DNA of 64,000 nucleotides from Streptomyces sp. CA-210063 (GCF_024612015.1 NZ_CP102512.1:8432001-8496000), one strand, 5' to 3'. Shown: positions 49,790 to 57,813, numbered from the stretch's first letter. The notes: generated from the letters alone by a model not told the origin. Numbers and translations are program-made.

Positions 49790-49825
49790 GGGTGGACCAT
49801 AGCGCATTACGTACGCTGTACGTAA
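49764..49825. promoter_or_regulatory. Two palindromic TetR operators
   Basis: Site B (49807-49825) is a perfect palindrome, TTACGTAC-GCT-GTACGTAA. Site A (49764-49782) is the related CTAAGTAC-AGC-GTACGTAG, with 7 of 8 arm positions paired, sharing a 13-base core in inverted orientation. They flank the 63-bp gap between the divergent ABC and TetR genes, and site A lies inside the first codons of the ATPase gene. Confidence 0.85.
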
Positions 49826-49852
49826 CTAGGATGGTGGCCGAGGTGATGATCG

Positions 49853-50560
49853 ATGGCTGGCCGACCGGCCGTACCCCAAGTGATCTGGGCGCGCCCCGAG
49901 CGCACCGGCCGAGGTCCCAGGCCCGCGTTCAGCCGTGCGGACATCGCGGCGGCGGCCGTGCGGCTCGCCGACGAGGGCGGCCTCGACGCGGTGTCCATGC
50001 GGCATGTCGCGGCCGAGCTGGGCTGCGGCACGATGTCGCTGTACAACTACGTGCCGCGCAAGGAGGACCTGCACGAGCTGATGGTCGACGCGGTCGGCGG
50101 GGAGCACGAGCTGTGGGAGCCGAGCGGGGACTGGCGGGCCGACATGCGGCGGGTGGCCCATCAGACGCGGGCCCTGCTGCGCCGGCACCCGTGGATGCCA
50201 CGGCTGATGTCCCCGGTCTACGGGTTCAGCCCCAACGGGCTGCGGTATCTGGAGCACTGCATGACCTGTATGGACTCGCTCGACGCGCCGTACGGGACGA
50301 AGATGCAGCTGCTCGGGATGGTGAACGGGTGCGTGACGACGTACGTCGCGAACGAGCTGGCGACGGCTGAGCGGGTGCGGTCACTGCCGTGGTCGGAGGA
50401 GCGGGAGAACGAGGTGCGGATCGCGTATCTCGGGGCGCAGATCGCGAGTGGGGCGTATCCGCGGCTGGCCGCGGCGTTCATGGAGGACTCGGGGCCGATT
50501 GATCTGGAGGCCGCGTTCGAGTGGATGCTTGGTCGGGTGATCGATTCGTTCGCGCCGTAG
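49853..50560 (+). CDS. TetR-family repressor (TetR_C domain)
   Basis: The 235-residue regulator has the TetR helix-turn-helix (FSRADIAAAAVRLADEGGLDAVSMRHVAAELGCGTMSLYNYVPRKEDLHELMVDAV) followed by a helical ligand domain ending in DLEAAFEWMLGRVIDSF. MSLYNYV and the C-domain layout match TetR-class proteins that control drug exporters. It is divergent from the DrrAB-like operon, and two matching palindromes lie between them, so it most probably represses the exporter and itself until a drug-like ligand binds. The N-terminal 20 residues are a polar lead. Confidence 0.93.
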   Translation: MAGRPAVPQVIWARPERTGRGPRPAFSRADIAAAAVRLADEGGLDAVSMRHVAAELGCGTMSLYNYVPRKEDLHELMVDAVGGEHELWEPSGDWRADMRRVAHQTRALLRRHPWMPRLMSPVYGFSPNGLRYLEHCMTCMDSLDAPYGTKMQLLGMVNGCVTTYVANELATAERVRSLPWSEERENEVRIAYLGAQIASGAYPRLAAAFMEDSGPIDLEAAFEWMLGRVIDSFAP

Positions 50561-50603
50561 GGGTTTGGGGGTTGGTGGGCGGCTGCGGGTCCGTGGGGGC
50601 CGG

Positions 50604-50625
50604 TCGCGCAGTTCCCCGCGCCCCT
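50604..50625 (+). repeat. Dispersed intergenic repeat, copy C
   Basis: These 22 bases are identical to 10761-10782. Here they lie between the convergent TetR and type-ISP-like genes and run on into AAAGCGCCCGGGCC. An allied but rearranged version occurs near 26456-26530. Confidence 0.65.
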
Positions 50626-50664
50626 AAAGCGCCCGGGCCCGGCGTTTGAACAGTTCGCTCCTCC

Positions 50665-51858
50665 TCACAGCAGTGTGAACTGGCCCTCCGGGCCCTCCTC
50701 GTGGTGGTCCAGGACTGAGGCCGGTTTGCGGGCGGCTTCCGGGATCGGGAGTACGCCCGCCTTGCGCAGGTCCGCCGTCGTGATCGGGTTCTCGACTGTC
50801 AACTCGGCCTGCCTCGGGCGCTGTTCCGCGAGGAGTGCCAGCACTGTGATCAGTTCCAGCAGCTCCGACGTCCAGGGCTGGGGCCAGGTCGTCGGGCGTA
50901 CCGCCTCCAGCGTGCCCGGCTCCGCCGGGGCCGTGCGGCGGGTGAACCACTCCTCCAGGACGCGGACGCCGCCGACGTGGAAGTCCCAGGCCTCGGACGG
51001 TACGGGGGAGATGCGGCCCTCGCCGACGAGGAGGGCTTCCTCCTCGCGGTCGTAGAGGAGTTCCAGGGGTCGGGAGGGGAGCGGGGCGCGGACGTAGGGG
51101 CGGCGGCCGCCGGGGAGTTTGGGGCGGTCGCCGTCGCGGCGCATGAGCCAGAGGGTGCGGCGGCCCAGTTCGACGCCGTGCGACCAGGCTTCGGGGTCGG
51201 TGGGGAGGGGGATCTCGATGCCGTGGGGGCCGGGCCGCGCGGCCACCAGCACCCAGGCGAGGAGGTCCAGCGGGGTGGCGGGGGCGGTGCCGAGGCGTTC
51301 GCCGACGTACTCCGGCAGGCCCGGCGCGAGGTTCGGCTCCAGGCCGCCCGGGCGACGGAACAGCGGGCGGATCCTGGCGATGCGCGGGCCATGGAGCGGG
51401 AGCAGGGGCAGGACGGGGGAGGCGAGGAGAACGGGGCCCGACGACTCCGGGGCCACCGTCTGCTCGACGACGAACACCTGGTGCTCGTCCGCCACACGCC
51501 ACAGCTCCGGGCGGGCGGAGTCGATCAGGCGGTGGTCGGGGATGAGCCACTGCTCGTCGAAGGGGGCGGCCAGGACCCGTACCGGCTCGGGGCAGGGGCC
51601 CGACTCGCGGGCCAGCCGGCCGGTGCCGCTCGACTGGCCCGGCAGTTGGGTCACCGCCGAGACGAGCGTGCGGGAGCGGGTCGGGACGAACAGGGCCTCC
51701 CGGTCCGGGCCCTCGGCCTTCACCAGGGCGTCCCAGCGGGCTTTCAGGGAGGCCGCGTCGGGGGCCGTCGGCCACCCCCGGCCGAGCCGTGGCGGTGCGA
51801 CGGACCACGGCATGAGGTCCGCGAGCAGCGGAACGTCGTCGGGCGTCACGCTCGGCAT
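50665..51858 (-). CDS. Orphan type-ISP restriction-like C-terminal (specificity) protein
   Basis: The 397-residue protein resembles the C-terminal specificity region of type ISP (LlaBIII-like) restriction-modification enzymes: ARTLVSAV-like block near 60, VRVLAAPFDEQWLIPDHRLIDSARPELWRVADEHQVFVVEQ and PLFRRPGGLEPNLAPGLPEYV. None of the other parts is present: no helicase, no nuclease, no methyltransferase motif (NPPY/FxGxG). It therefore cannot cut or modify DNA alone. Such stand-alone proteins are frequent in Streptomyces under this label, so the domain may have another use. It follows the GntR gene across a 199-bp inverted-repeat element. Confidence 0.7.
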   Translation of the reverse strand: MPSVTPDDVPLLADLMPWSVAPPRLGRGWPTAPDAASLKARWDALVKAEGPDREALFVPTRSRTLVSAVTQLPGQSSGTGRLARESGPCPEPVRVLAAPFDEQWLIPDHRLIDSARPELWRVADEHQVFVVEQTVAPESSGPVLLASPVLPLLPLHGPRIARIRPLFRRPGGLEPNLAPGLPEYVGERLGTAPATPLDLLAWVLVAARPGPHGIEIPLPTDPEAWSHGVELGRRTLWLMRRDGDRPKLPGGRRPYVRAPLPSRPLELLYDREEEALLVGEGRISPVPSEAWDFHVGGVRVLEEWFTRRTAPAEPGTLEAVRPTTWPQPWTSELLELITVLALLAEQRPRQAELTVENPITTADLRKAGVLPIPEAARKPASVLDHHEEGPEGQFTLL

Positions 51859-51870
51859 CGTACGACCCTA

Positions 51871-52069
51871 GGGGGTGCTGCGAGAGTCCCGCCCAGCACC
51901 CGCGGCGCCCGGCACGCTCCCCCACTCTCGGCTTCGCTCGAGCGGGAGGGGCCTCCACCGCCGTACCGGCCAAAGACCCAAGTAACTCCGCTGCAGGGGC
52001 CTTCGTCCGGCACGCCGAGGCCACGCACCGGACACCGCGGGCACCGCACGGGACTCTCGCAGCACCCCC
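51871..52069. repeat. 199-bp element with 21-bp terminal inverted repeats
   Basis: The ends 51871-51891 (beginning GGGGGTGCTGCGAGAG) and 52049-52069 are exact reverse complements over 21 bp and enclose 157 bp, which include the second copy (51917-51949) of the 33-base palindromic repeat also at 5300-5332. The element fills almost the whole gap between the GntR stop and the type-ISP-like start, ending 12 bp before the latter. I see no target-site duplication and no coding capacity, so it is either a MITE-like element or a very large RNA hairpin. Confidence 0.85.
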
Positions 52070-52071
52070 GG

Positions 52072-52821
52072 TCAGTGGGCATCGAGGCTGACCGTGAAGG
52101 AGAAGCGGTCGCCGCGGTAATGGATGACCGCGACGTCCAGGACGCGGCCGTCCTCGTCGTAGGTCACGCCCGTGTAGTGCAGGATCGGGCTGAGCAGCGG
52201 TACTCGCAGCAGGCGGGCCGTCTCCGGGTCCGCGAGGCGGGCCTCCACCGTGTCCGTGATCCGGCCGATGGCCACACCCACCACGTCCCGCAGCACCTTG
52301 GTCATCGGCCAGCGGAGCAGGTCGCCGCCGTCGATGCGTTCGGCCAGCTCGGGGCGGACGTAGTTGCGGGCGTGGTTGGTGGGCTCGCCCGTCCTCTCGT
52401 CGCCGCGCAGCCGGTGGTACGTGGCCACCTCGGTCAAGTCCGGGAAGTACTCCGCGAGTTCACCCGACAGAGGGGTGCTGCCCTGGTCCAGCAGCTCGGT
52501 CGTCATGCCCGACTGCTGGGCCACGATCGCGTCCACCGAGCCGAGCAGCCGCACCGGCGCGCCCCGCTGGGCGCTCGGCTCGATGAACGTGCCGCGCCGG
52601 CGGTGCCGGGTGATCAGCCCCTCCTCCTCCAGCTCCTTCAGCGCCTGCCGCATGGTCAGCACACTCACCCCGTAGTGCCCGGCCAACTGCTCCTCGGTGG
52701 GCAGCCGCAGAGGATCCCGGGGCGCCCGGCCCAGTATCGAGGCGCGCAGGGACTGCGAGACCTGATACCAGAGCGGCAGTTTGCGGTTCAGGACGATCGA
52801 ATCCGGAGCGAATGAGGTCAC
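52072..52821 (-). CDS. GntR/HutC-family regulator with UTRA domain
   Basis: The 249-residue regulator has a winged helix (PLWYQVSQSLRASIL, RLPTEEQLAGHYGVSVLTMRQALKELEEEGLITRHRRRGTFI) and a C-terminal UTRA ligand domain (ATYHRLRGDERTGEP, PMTKVLRDVVGVAIGRITDTVEARLAD, LLRVPLLSPILHYTGVTYDEDGRVLDVAVIHYRGDRFSF). HutC-type UTRA domains bind small effectors such as sugars, amino acids or histidine breakdown products. GTG 52821 lies 28 bp after the hmgA stop in the same direction, so it may be co-transcribed and respond to a tyrosine-catabolism intermediate; this is inference. Confidence 0.9.
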   Translation of the reverse strand: MTSFAPDSIVLNRKLPLWYQVSQSLRASILGRAPRDPLRLPTEEQLAGHYGVSVLTMRQALKELEEEGLITRHRRRGTFIEPSAQRGAPVRLLGSVDAIVAQQSGMTTELLDQGSTPLSGELAEYFPDLTEVATYHRLRGDERTGEPTNHARNYVRPELAERIDGGDLLRWPMTKVLRDVVGVAIGRITDTVEARLADPETARLLRVPLLSPILHYTGVTYDEDGRVLDVAVIHYRGDRFSFTVSLDAH

Positions 52822-52849
52822 GACGGTATCCGTACCCGGCGGAACGTGT

Positions 52850-54166
52850 TCAGTGCAACGGGCTGAAGTGGCGCTGGAGCCCGGACCACACCTCGTCGTA
52901 CGCCTGTTGCAGGTGCTCCGCCCCCGCCGCCTGCGCGGTCGTGAGGATCGGCCAGCGGGTCTCGAACATGAAGGCGAGCCCGTCGTCGACCCGCTGGGGC
53001 TTGAGTTCCGCCGCGCTCGCCTTGTCGAAGGTCTCCCGGTCCGGGCCGTGCGCCGACATCATGTTGTGCAGCGAGCCGCCACCCGGCACGAAGCCCTCCG
53101 CTTTCGCGTCGTACGCGCCTTCGATCAGGCCCATGTACTCGCTCATCACGTTCCGGTGGAAGTACGGCGGCCGGAACGTGTCCTCGCCCACCAGCCAGCG
53201 CGGCGCGAAGACCACGAAGTCCACCCCGGCCAGACCCGGGGTGTCCGACGGCGACGTCAGCACGGTGAAGATCGACGGGTCCGGGTGGTCGTACGAGATC
53301 GTCCCGATGACGTTGAAGCGGCGCAGGTCGTAGACGTACGGCGTGTAGTTGCCGTGCCAGGCGACCACGTCGAGGGGGGAATGGCCGTAGGTGGCCGTCC
53401 AGAGGTTGCCGCAGAACTTGTTCACCACCTCCACCGGACCCTCGACGTCCTCGTACGCGGCCACCGGCGCCCGGAAGTCACGCGGGTTCGCCAGGCCGTT
53501 GGCGCCGATCGGGCCGAGGTCGGGGAGGCGGAAGGGGGCGCCGTAGTTCTCGCAGACGTAGCCGCGGGCGGAGGCGTCGAGGAGGTCGACGCGGAAGCGG
53601 ACGCCCCGGGGGATCAGGGCGACCTCACCGGGCTCCGCGTGCAGCAGGCCGAACTCCGTGCGCAGGAGGAGGCCGCCCTGCTCCGGGACGATCAGGAGTT
53701 CGCCGTCCGCGTCGCTGAAGACGCGGTCCATGGAGGAGTTGGCGTGATACAGGTGCACGGCCATGCCCGTGCGCTGGGCCGCGTCGCCGTTGCCGCCGAG
53801 GGTCCACAGGCCCCGTACGAAGTCCGTCTCCGCCGGGGGCTCCGGGAGGGGGTTCCAGCGGAGGCGGTTGGGGTCGGGGACCGTCTCGGTGAAGGGGGCC
53901 GTGCGGAGGGTGCCGTGGTCCGCGTGGGTGAAGGCGGGGTGGGCGGCCGACGGGCGGACGCGGTAGAGCCAGGAGCGGCGGTTGTGCGCCCTCGGCTCGG
54001 TGAAGGCGGTGCCGCTGAGCTGCTCCGCGTACAGGCCGAGCGGGGCGCGCTGCGGGGAGTTGCGGCCCTGCGGCAGCGCGCCCGGGGCCGCCTCCGAGGC
54101 GTGCTCGTTGCCGAAACCGGAGAGGTACTCCAGCCCCTCGGCCGTCTTCCGCGCGTCGCCGCCCAT
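52850..54166 (-). CDS. hmgA: Homogentisate 1,2-dioxygenase
   Basis: The 438-residue enzyme opens homogentisate, the aromatic intermediate of tyrosine and phenylalanine breakdown, to maleylacetoacetate using non-heme Fe(II). Seen: [15 protein letters not shown] at the start; [36 protein letters not shown]; and the iron-binding set in [18 protein letters not shown] (His, Glu) and [15 protein letters not shown] (His). Length matches the family (430-445). ATG 54166 follows GAAGGAG. A 26-bp imperfect palindrome just upstream is a likely operator. Other genes of the pathway (hpd, fahA, maiA) are not in the window. Confidence 0.97.
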   Translation of the reverse strand: MGGDARKTAEGLEYLSGFGNEHASEAAPGALPQGRNSPQRAPLGLYAEQLSGTAFTEPRAHNRRSWLYRVRPSAAHPAFTHADHGTLRTAPFTETVPDPNRLRWNPLPEPPAETDFVRGLWTLGGNGDAAQRTGMAVHLYHANSSMDRVFSDADGELLIVPEQGGLLLRTEFGLLHAEPGEVALIPRGVRFRVDLLDASARGYVCENYGAPFRLPDLGPIGANGLANPRDFRAPVAAYEDVEGPVEVVNKFCGNLWTATYGHSPLDVVAWHGNYTPYVYDLRRFNVIGTISYDHPDPSIFTVLTSPSDTPGLAGVDFVVFAPRWLVGEDTFRPPYFHRNVMSEYMGLIEGAYDAKAEGFVPGGGSLHNMMSAHGPDRETFDKASAAELKPQRVDDGLAFMFETRWPILTTAQAAGAEHLQQAYDEVWSGLQRHFSPLH

Positions 54167-54186
54167 GCCCGCTCCTTCGCGATTCT

Positions 54187-54212
54187 GATTCCTATGCTTC
54201 ACCGTAGGATTC
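54187..54212 (-). promoter_or_regulatory. Imperfect palindrome upstream of hmgA
   Basis: GATTCCTATG (54187-54196) and CGTAGGATTC (54203-54212) form a dyad (8 of 10 paired) about 20-45 bp upstream of the hmgA start. This position, in or near the leader, suits a repressor operator. The downstream GntR/UTRA protein is one candidate. Confidence 0.55.
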
Positions 54213-54331
54213 GGCCGGGGAGGGCGCAAGGGGAGCGCAAGGTGACAGGTCGACAACCGGACGCCGGTGGGACGTCGACAGATCGGGTGCATCGGGCGGA
54301 GGGGGAGAACCGGATTCGGAGGGGATCCGTC

Positions 54332-54354
54332 TTGTCAGTGCGGTGCTCTAGTCT
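54332..54354 (+). promoter_or_regulatory. LexA-independent DNA-damage promoter motif
   Basis: TTGTCAGTG (54332-54340), eight bases, then TAGTCT (54349-54354) is a perfect match to the RecA-NDp consensus TTGTCRGTG-N8-TANNNT, which is activated by PafBC in actinobacteria. It points rightward to the TetR gene at 54473 (about 110 bp leader). Confidence 0.8.
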
Positions 54355-54472
54355 CCCGACAGGCCGTGGACGTGCGGATGTTCGCCGTTCGCCCGTCCAC
54401 TGCTGAGCGGGAGCGGCGGTACCGCCCGTACTGATATTCGGAAGGCTCATCGGACCTCGGCGGAAAGGCATC

Positions 54473-55090
54473 ATGAAGCCCGTGTCCCAGGCGACCTCCT
54501 TGCGCCGCGCCCCCGTGCAGCGGCGCAGTGCCGAACGACTGACCAGGATCCTCGACGCCTGCGCCGACCTCCTCGACGAGGTGGGGTACGACGCGCTGAG
54601 CACCCGTGCGGTGGCGCTGCGCGCGGGTGTGCCCATCGGCTCCGTCTACCGCTTCTTCGGCAACAAGCGCGCGATGGCCGACGCGCTCGCCGAACGCAAT
54701 CTGGACCGTTTCACCGACAGTGTCACCCGCCGCCTCCAGGCGACGGGCGGCGGGGACTGGCGCACCGCGACGGACGCCGTCCTCGACGAGTACCTCGACA
54801 TGAAGCGCAACGCCCCCGGCTTCGCGCTCATCGACTTCGGCAACCAGATCCCCGTCGGCGGCCTCCGCCAGGAACCCAACCACCGCGTCGCCGACCGCCT
54901 GTCCGAACTGCTCTCCGCGTACATCGACCGTGCCCCCGACGAGGACCTCCGCCGCACCTTCCTCATCGCCGTCGAGACCGCCGACACCCTCGTCCACCTG
55001 GCCTTCCGGGTCTCGCCGGAGGGCGACGCGCGGATCATCCAGGAGATGCGGGAGCTGCTGCGGGCGTATCTGGCGCGTGTGCTGGACTGA
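54473..55090 (+). CDS. TetR/AcrR-family regulator
   Basis: The 205-residue protein has the DNA-binding part RRSAERLTRILDACADLLDEVGYDALSTRAVALRAGVPIGSVYRFFGNKRAMADALAERNLDRF (standard TetR helix-turn-helix with YRFFGNK) and a mainly helical ligand domain. It lies upstream of the molybdopterin oxidoreductase gene in the same direction, separated by a terminator, and a GCATACCGGTCGGTATGC palindrome in the next promoter fits TetR operators. Its own promoter has the DNA-damage motif. The ligand is unknown. ATG 54473 has AAGGCATC rather than a strong ribosome site. Confidence 0.9.
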   Translation: MKPVSQATSLRRAPVQRRSAERLTRILDACADLLDEVGYDALSTRAVALRAGVPIGSVYRFFGNKRAMADALAERNLDRFTDSVTRRLQATGGGDWRTATDAVLDEYLDMKRNAPGFALIDFGNQIPVGGLRQEPNHRVADRLSELLSAYIDRAPDEDLRRTFLIAVETADTLVHLAFRVSPEGDARIIQEMRELLRAYLARVLD

Positions 55091-55259
55091 CACCGGACCG
55101 GACCGGGGGCGCGGCTTTTCCGGCCTCGGCCCGCCGGCCCGCCGACACCGGCCCCGGGCGCGGGCTGTCTGGCGTCGGACGCCGGGGTGTGGGCTGTCTG
55201 GCGTCGGCCCGCCGGCGTCGGACGCCGGGGCGCGGGCCGCCTGGCGTCAGGCCCATGCC

Positions 55260-55298
55260 GGGACCGTCGCCGGGGCCGCCGGCCCCGGCGACGGTCCC
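55260..55298 (+). terminator. Strong terminator after TetR gene
   Basis: Arms 55260-55277 and 55281-55298 (GGACCGTCGCCGGGGCC core) are perfectly complementary over 18 bp with a 3-base loop. The 150 bp before it consists of GC-rich, partly repeated sequence (GGCGTCGGACGCCGGGG at 55171 and 55214). Confidence 0.85.
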
Positions 55299-55340
55299 GT
55301 GAATTCCCCGACAAGACTCCCGGCAGGGCCTCCCCGCGAT

Positions 55341-55358
55341 GCATACCGGTCGGTATGC
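55341..55358 (+). promoter_or_regulatory. Palindromic TetR-type operator
   Basis: GCATACCG-GT-CGGTATGC is a perfect 8-bp-arm palindrome about 80 bp before the oxidoreductase start. The ATACCG-CGGTAT core is common for TetR-family sites, so the regulator encoded just upstream is the likely binder. Confidence 0.75.
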
Positions 55359-55436
55359 TCGGCTTCGGTGTCGCGTGCCTTCGCGCGCGGCCCAGTCCGA
55401 GCGCCATCGTCGTCGCCGCCCCCTCCGGGAGGACCC

Positions 55437-57692
55437 GTGTCCAGCACCACCGACTCCCGCACCGCCCTGCGCGTCTGCCCGCTCTGCGAGGCGACCTGCG
55501 GACTCACCCTCACCATCGAGGGCACCCGGGTGACCAAGGCCCGTGGTGACCGGGACGATGTGTTCAGCAAGGGCTTCATCTGCCCTAAGGGCGCCTCCTT
55601 CGGGGCCGCCGACGGGGACCCCGACCGACTGCGCACCCCGCTGGTCCGCAGGGACGGGGAGCTGCGGGAGGCCACCTGGGAGGAGGCCTTCGACGCCGTG
55701 GCCGCCGGACTCAGGCCCGTCGTCGAGGCGCACGGACCGAACGCCGTCGGCGTTGTCCTCGGCAACCCCAACGTCCACACCATGGCCGGCGCCCTCTATC
55801 CGCCCGTCCTCCTCGCCGGCCTCGGCACCCGCAGTCTGTTCACCGCCTCCACCGTCGACCAGATGCCCAAGCACGTCTCCAGCGGACTGCTCTTCGGCGA
55901 CGCCCACGCCATCCCCGTACCCGACCTCGACCGCACCGACCATCTGCTGCTCCTGGGCGCCAACCCCCTCGAGTCCAACGGCAGTCTGTGCACCGCCCCC
56001 GACTTCCCCGGCAAGCTCAAGGCCCTCAAGGCGCGCGGCGGCACCCTCACCGTCGTCGACCCGCGTACGACCCGTACGGCCAAGCTGGCCGACCGGCACG
56101 TCGCGATCCGGCCGGGCACGGACGCGCTGCTGCTCGCGGCGATGGCGTACGTCCTCTTCGAGGAGGACCTGGTCGACCTCGGGGATCTCGCCCCGCATGT
56201 GCAGGGGGTCGACGAACTCACGGCGGCCGTAAGGGAGTTCACGCCCGAGGCCGTCGCCGGGGCCTGTGACGTGGACGCCGGCGTCATCCGGGCGCTCGCC
56301 CGCGAACTGGCCGCCGCGCCCACCGCCGCCGTCTACGGCCGCATCGGCAGCTGCACCGTCCCGCACGGCACCCTCGCCAGCTGGCTGGTCGACGTGCTCA
56401 ACATCCTCACCGGCAACCTCGACCGTCCCGGCGGCGCCCTGTTCCCGCACGCGGCGACCGACAGGACACCCCGGCCCGCCGGACCGGGCCGCGGCTTCGC
56501 CCTCGGCCGCTGGCACAGCCGGGTGAGCGGCCACCCCGAGGCCAAGGGCGAACTGCCGCTGTCGTCGCTCGCCGAGGAGATCGACACCGCCACCCCCGAG
56601 GGCGGCCCGATCCGCGCGCTCATCGCCGTCGCCGCCAACCCCGTGCTCTCCGCGCCCGACGGCGACCGCCTCGACAAGGCGCTCGGTTCCCTGGACTTCA
56701 TGGTCAGCGTCGACCCGTACCTGGGCGAGACCGCACGCCACGCCGACGTCGTCCTGCCGCCGCCCCCGCCCTCCCAGAGCCCGCACTTCGACTTCGCGTT
56801 CAACGCCTTCGCCGTACACAACCAGGTCCGCTACAACCGCGCCGCCGTCCCCCTGGAGGACGGCCGCATGCACGAGACGGAGATCCTCGCGCGGCTGACC
56901 CTCGCCGCCACCGGTATGCACGGCGCCGACCCGTCCGCCGTGGACGACCTGGTCATCGGCCAGACCCTGGGGAAGGCCGTGAAGGAGGCCCACTCACCCG
57001 TCCACGGCCGCGACCCGCGCGAACTCGCGGACCGGCTCACCGGTGACACCGGTCCCGAGCGCCGCCTCGACATGATGCTGCGCCTCGGCCCGTACGGCGA
57101 GGGCTTCGGCGCCCGGCCGGACGGACTGACCCTGGAGAAGCTGCTCGCCCACCCGCACGGCATCGACCTCGGACCGCTGAAGCCGCGTCTGCCGCAGCCG
57201 CTGAAGACGGTGAGCGGCAGGATCGAACTGCTGCCGCGGCCGATCGTCGACGATCTGCCGAGGCTCCACGCCGCCCTGCGGGAACGCCCGGACGGCCTCG
57301 TCCTCATCGGCCGCCGGCATCTGCGTTCCAACAACAGTTGGCTGCACAACATCCCCGCCCTCACCGGCGGCACCAACCGCTGCACCCTGCACATCCACCC
57401 CGACGACGCCGAACGCCTCGGACTCGCCGACGGGGACGCCGTACGGATCAAGGGCGCCGGGGGAGAGGTCACCGCTCCCGCCGAGGTCACCGATGTCGTA
57501 CGGCGCGGTGTCGTGAGCCTTCCGCACGGCTGGGGACACGACCGTCCCGGCACCCGGATGAGCCACGCCGCGATCGACCCCGGGGTGAACGTCAACCAGC
57601 TCCTCGACGGCTCGCTGCTCGACCCCCTTTCGGGCAACGCGGTCCTCAACGGCGTCCCCGTCGAACTAGCCCGAGCAGGCGCAACGCTGTGA
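55437..57692 (+). CDS. Molybdopterin oxidoreductase with [4Fe-4S] site
   Basis: The 751-residue cytosolic enzyme has an N-terminal Cys-x2-Cys-x3-Cys...Cys cluster motif (CPLCEATCG ... GFICPKG) for a [4Fe-4S] centre, then bis-MGD-binding domains: TVDQMPKHVSSGLLFG, LLLGANPLESNGS, TLTVVDPRTTRTAKLADRHVAIRPGTDALLLAAM, NILTGNLDRPGGALFPHAA, VHNQVRYNRAAVPLEDG, and a C-terminal molydopterin-binding domain (LVLIGRRHLRSNNSWLHNIPALTGG; LPHGWGHD). It belongs to the formate dehydrogenase/nitrate reductase superfamily. The Mo ligand, normally Cys/SeCys/Ser, is not evident at the usual place. No partner subunit adjoins, so the electron acceptor is unknown. GTG 55437 has GGGAGGA five bases before it. Confidence 0.9.
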   Translation: MSSTTDSRTALRVCPLCEATCGLTLTIEGTRVTKARGDRDDVFSKGFICPKGASFGAADGDPDRLRTPLVRRDGELREATWEEAFDAVAAGLRPVVEAHGPNAVGVVLGNPNVHTMAGALYPPVLLAGLGTRSLFTASTVDQMPKHVSSGLLFGDAHAIPVPDLDRTDHLLLLGANPLESNGSLCTAPDFPGKLKALKARGGTLTVVDPRTTRTAKLADRHVAIRPGTDALLLAAMAYVLFEEDLVDLGDLAPHVQGVDELTAAVREFTPEAVAGACDVDAGVIRALARELAAAPTAAVYGRIGSCTVPHGTLASWLVDVLNILTGNLDRPGGALFPHAATDRTPRPAGPGRGFALGRWHSRVSGHPEAKGELPLSSLAEEIDTATPEGGPIRALIAVAANPVLSAPDGDRLDKALGSLDFMVSVDPYLGETARHADVVLPPPPPSQSPHFDFAFNAFAVHNQVRYNRAAVPLEDGRMHETEILARLTLAATGMHGADPSAVDDLVIGQTLGKAVKEAHSPVHGRDPRELADRLTGDTGPERRLDMMLRLGPYGEGFGARPDGLTLEKLLAHPHGIDLGPLKPRLPQPLKTVSGRIELLPRPIVDDLPRLHAALRERPDGLVLIGRRHLRSNNSWLHNIPALTGGTNRCTLHIHPDDAERLGLADGDAVRIKGAGGEVTAPAEVTDVVRRGVVSLPHGWGHDRPGTRMSHAAIDPGVNVNQLLDGSLLDPLSGNAVLNGVPVELARAGATL

Positions 57693-57726
57693 CCTGGAGT
57701 TCTGCGCTTATTGCTCGCATGTCAAC

Positions 57727-57759
57727 GTCTTGTTAAGACTTGTCGGGCCGCCCTAACGT
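57727..57759 (+). promoter_or_regulatory. Putative promoter with overlapping dyad before citrate transporter
   Basis: TTGTTA (57730-57735) and TAACGT (57754-57759) are 18 bp apart and resemble -35/-10 elements. GTCTT-GTT-AAGAC (57727-57739) is a small palindrome over the -35. The predicted start of transcription is about 50 bases before the ATG. Confidence 0.5.
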
Positions 57760-57813
57760 CGTCGCACCGCCGGTGCCCTGGTGGGAGTTCAAGGGCGAAC
57801 GTTAGGTATCCAC

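Noticed and set aside
54366..54434. A short frame (VDVRMFAVRPSTAERE...) after the DNA-damage promoter
   Set aside because: No ribosome site and no conservation evidence; too short to support.
55035..56993. A 652-codon frame opposite the molybdopterin oxidoreductase
   Set aside because: Gly/Val/Arg-rich shadow with no start signal; the plus-strand gene has clear cofactor motifs.
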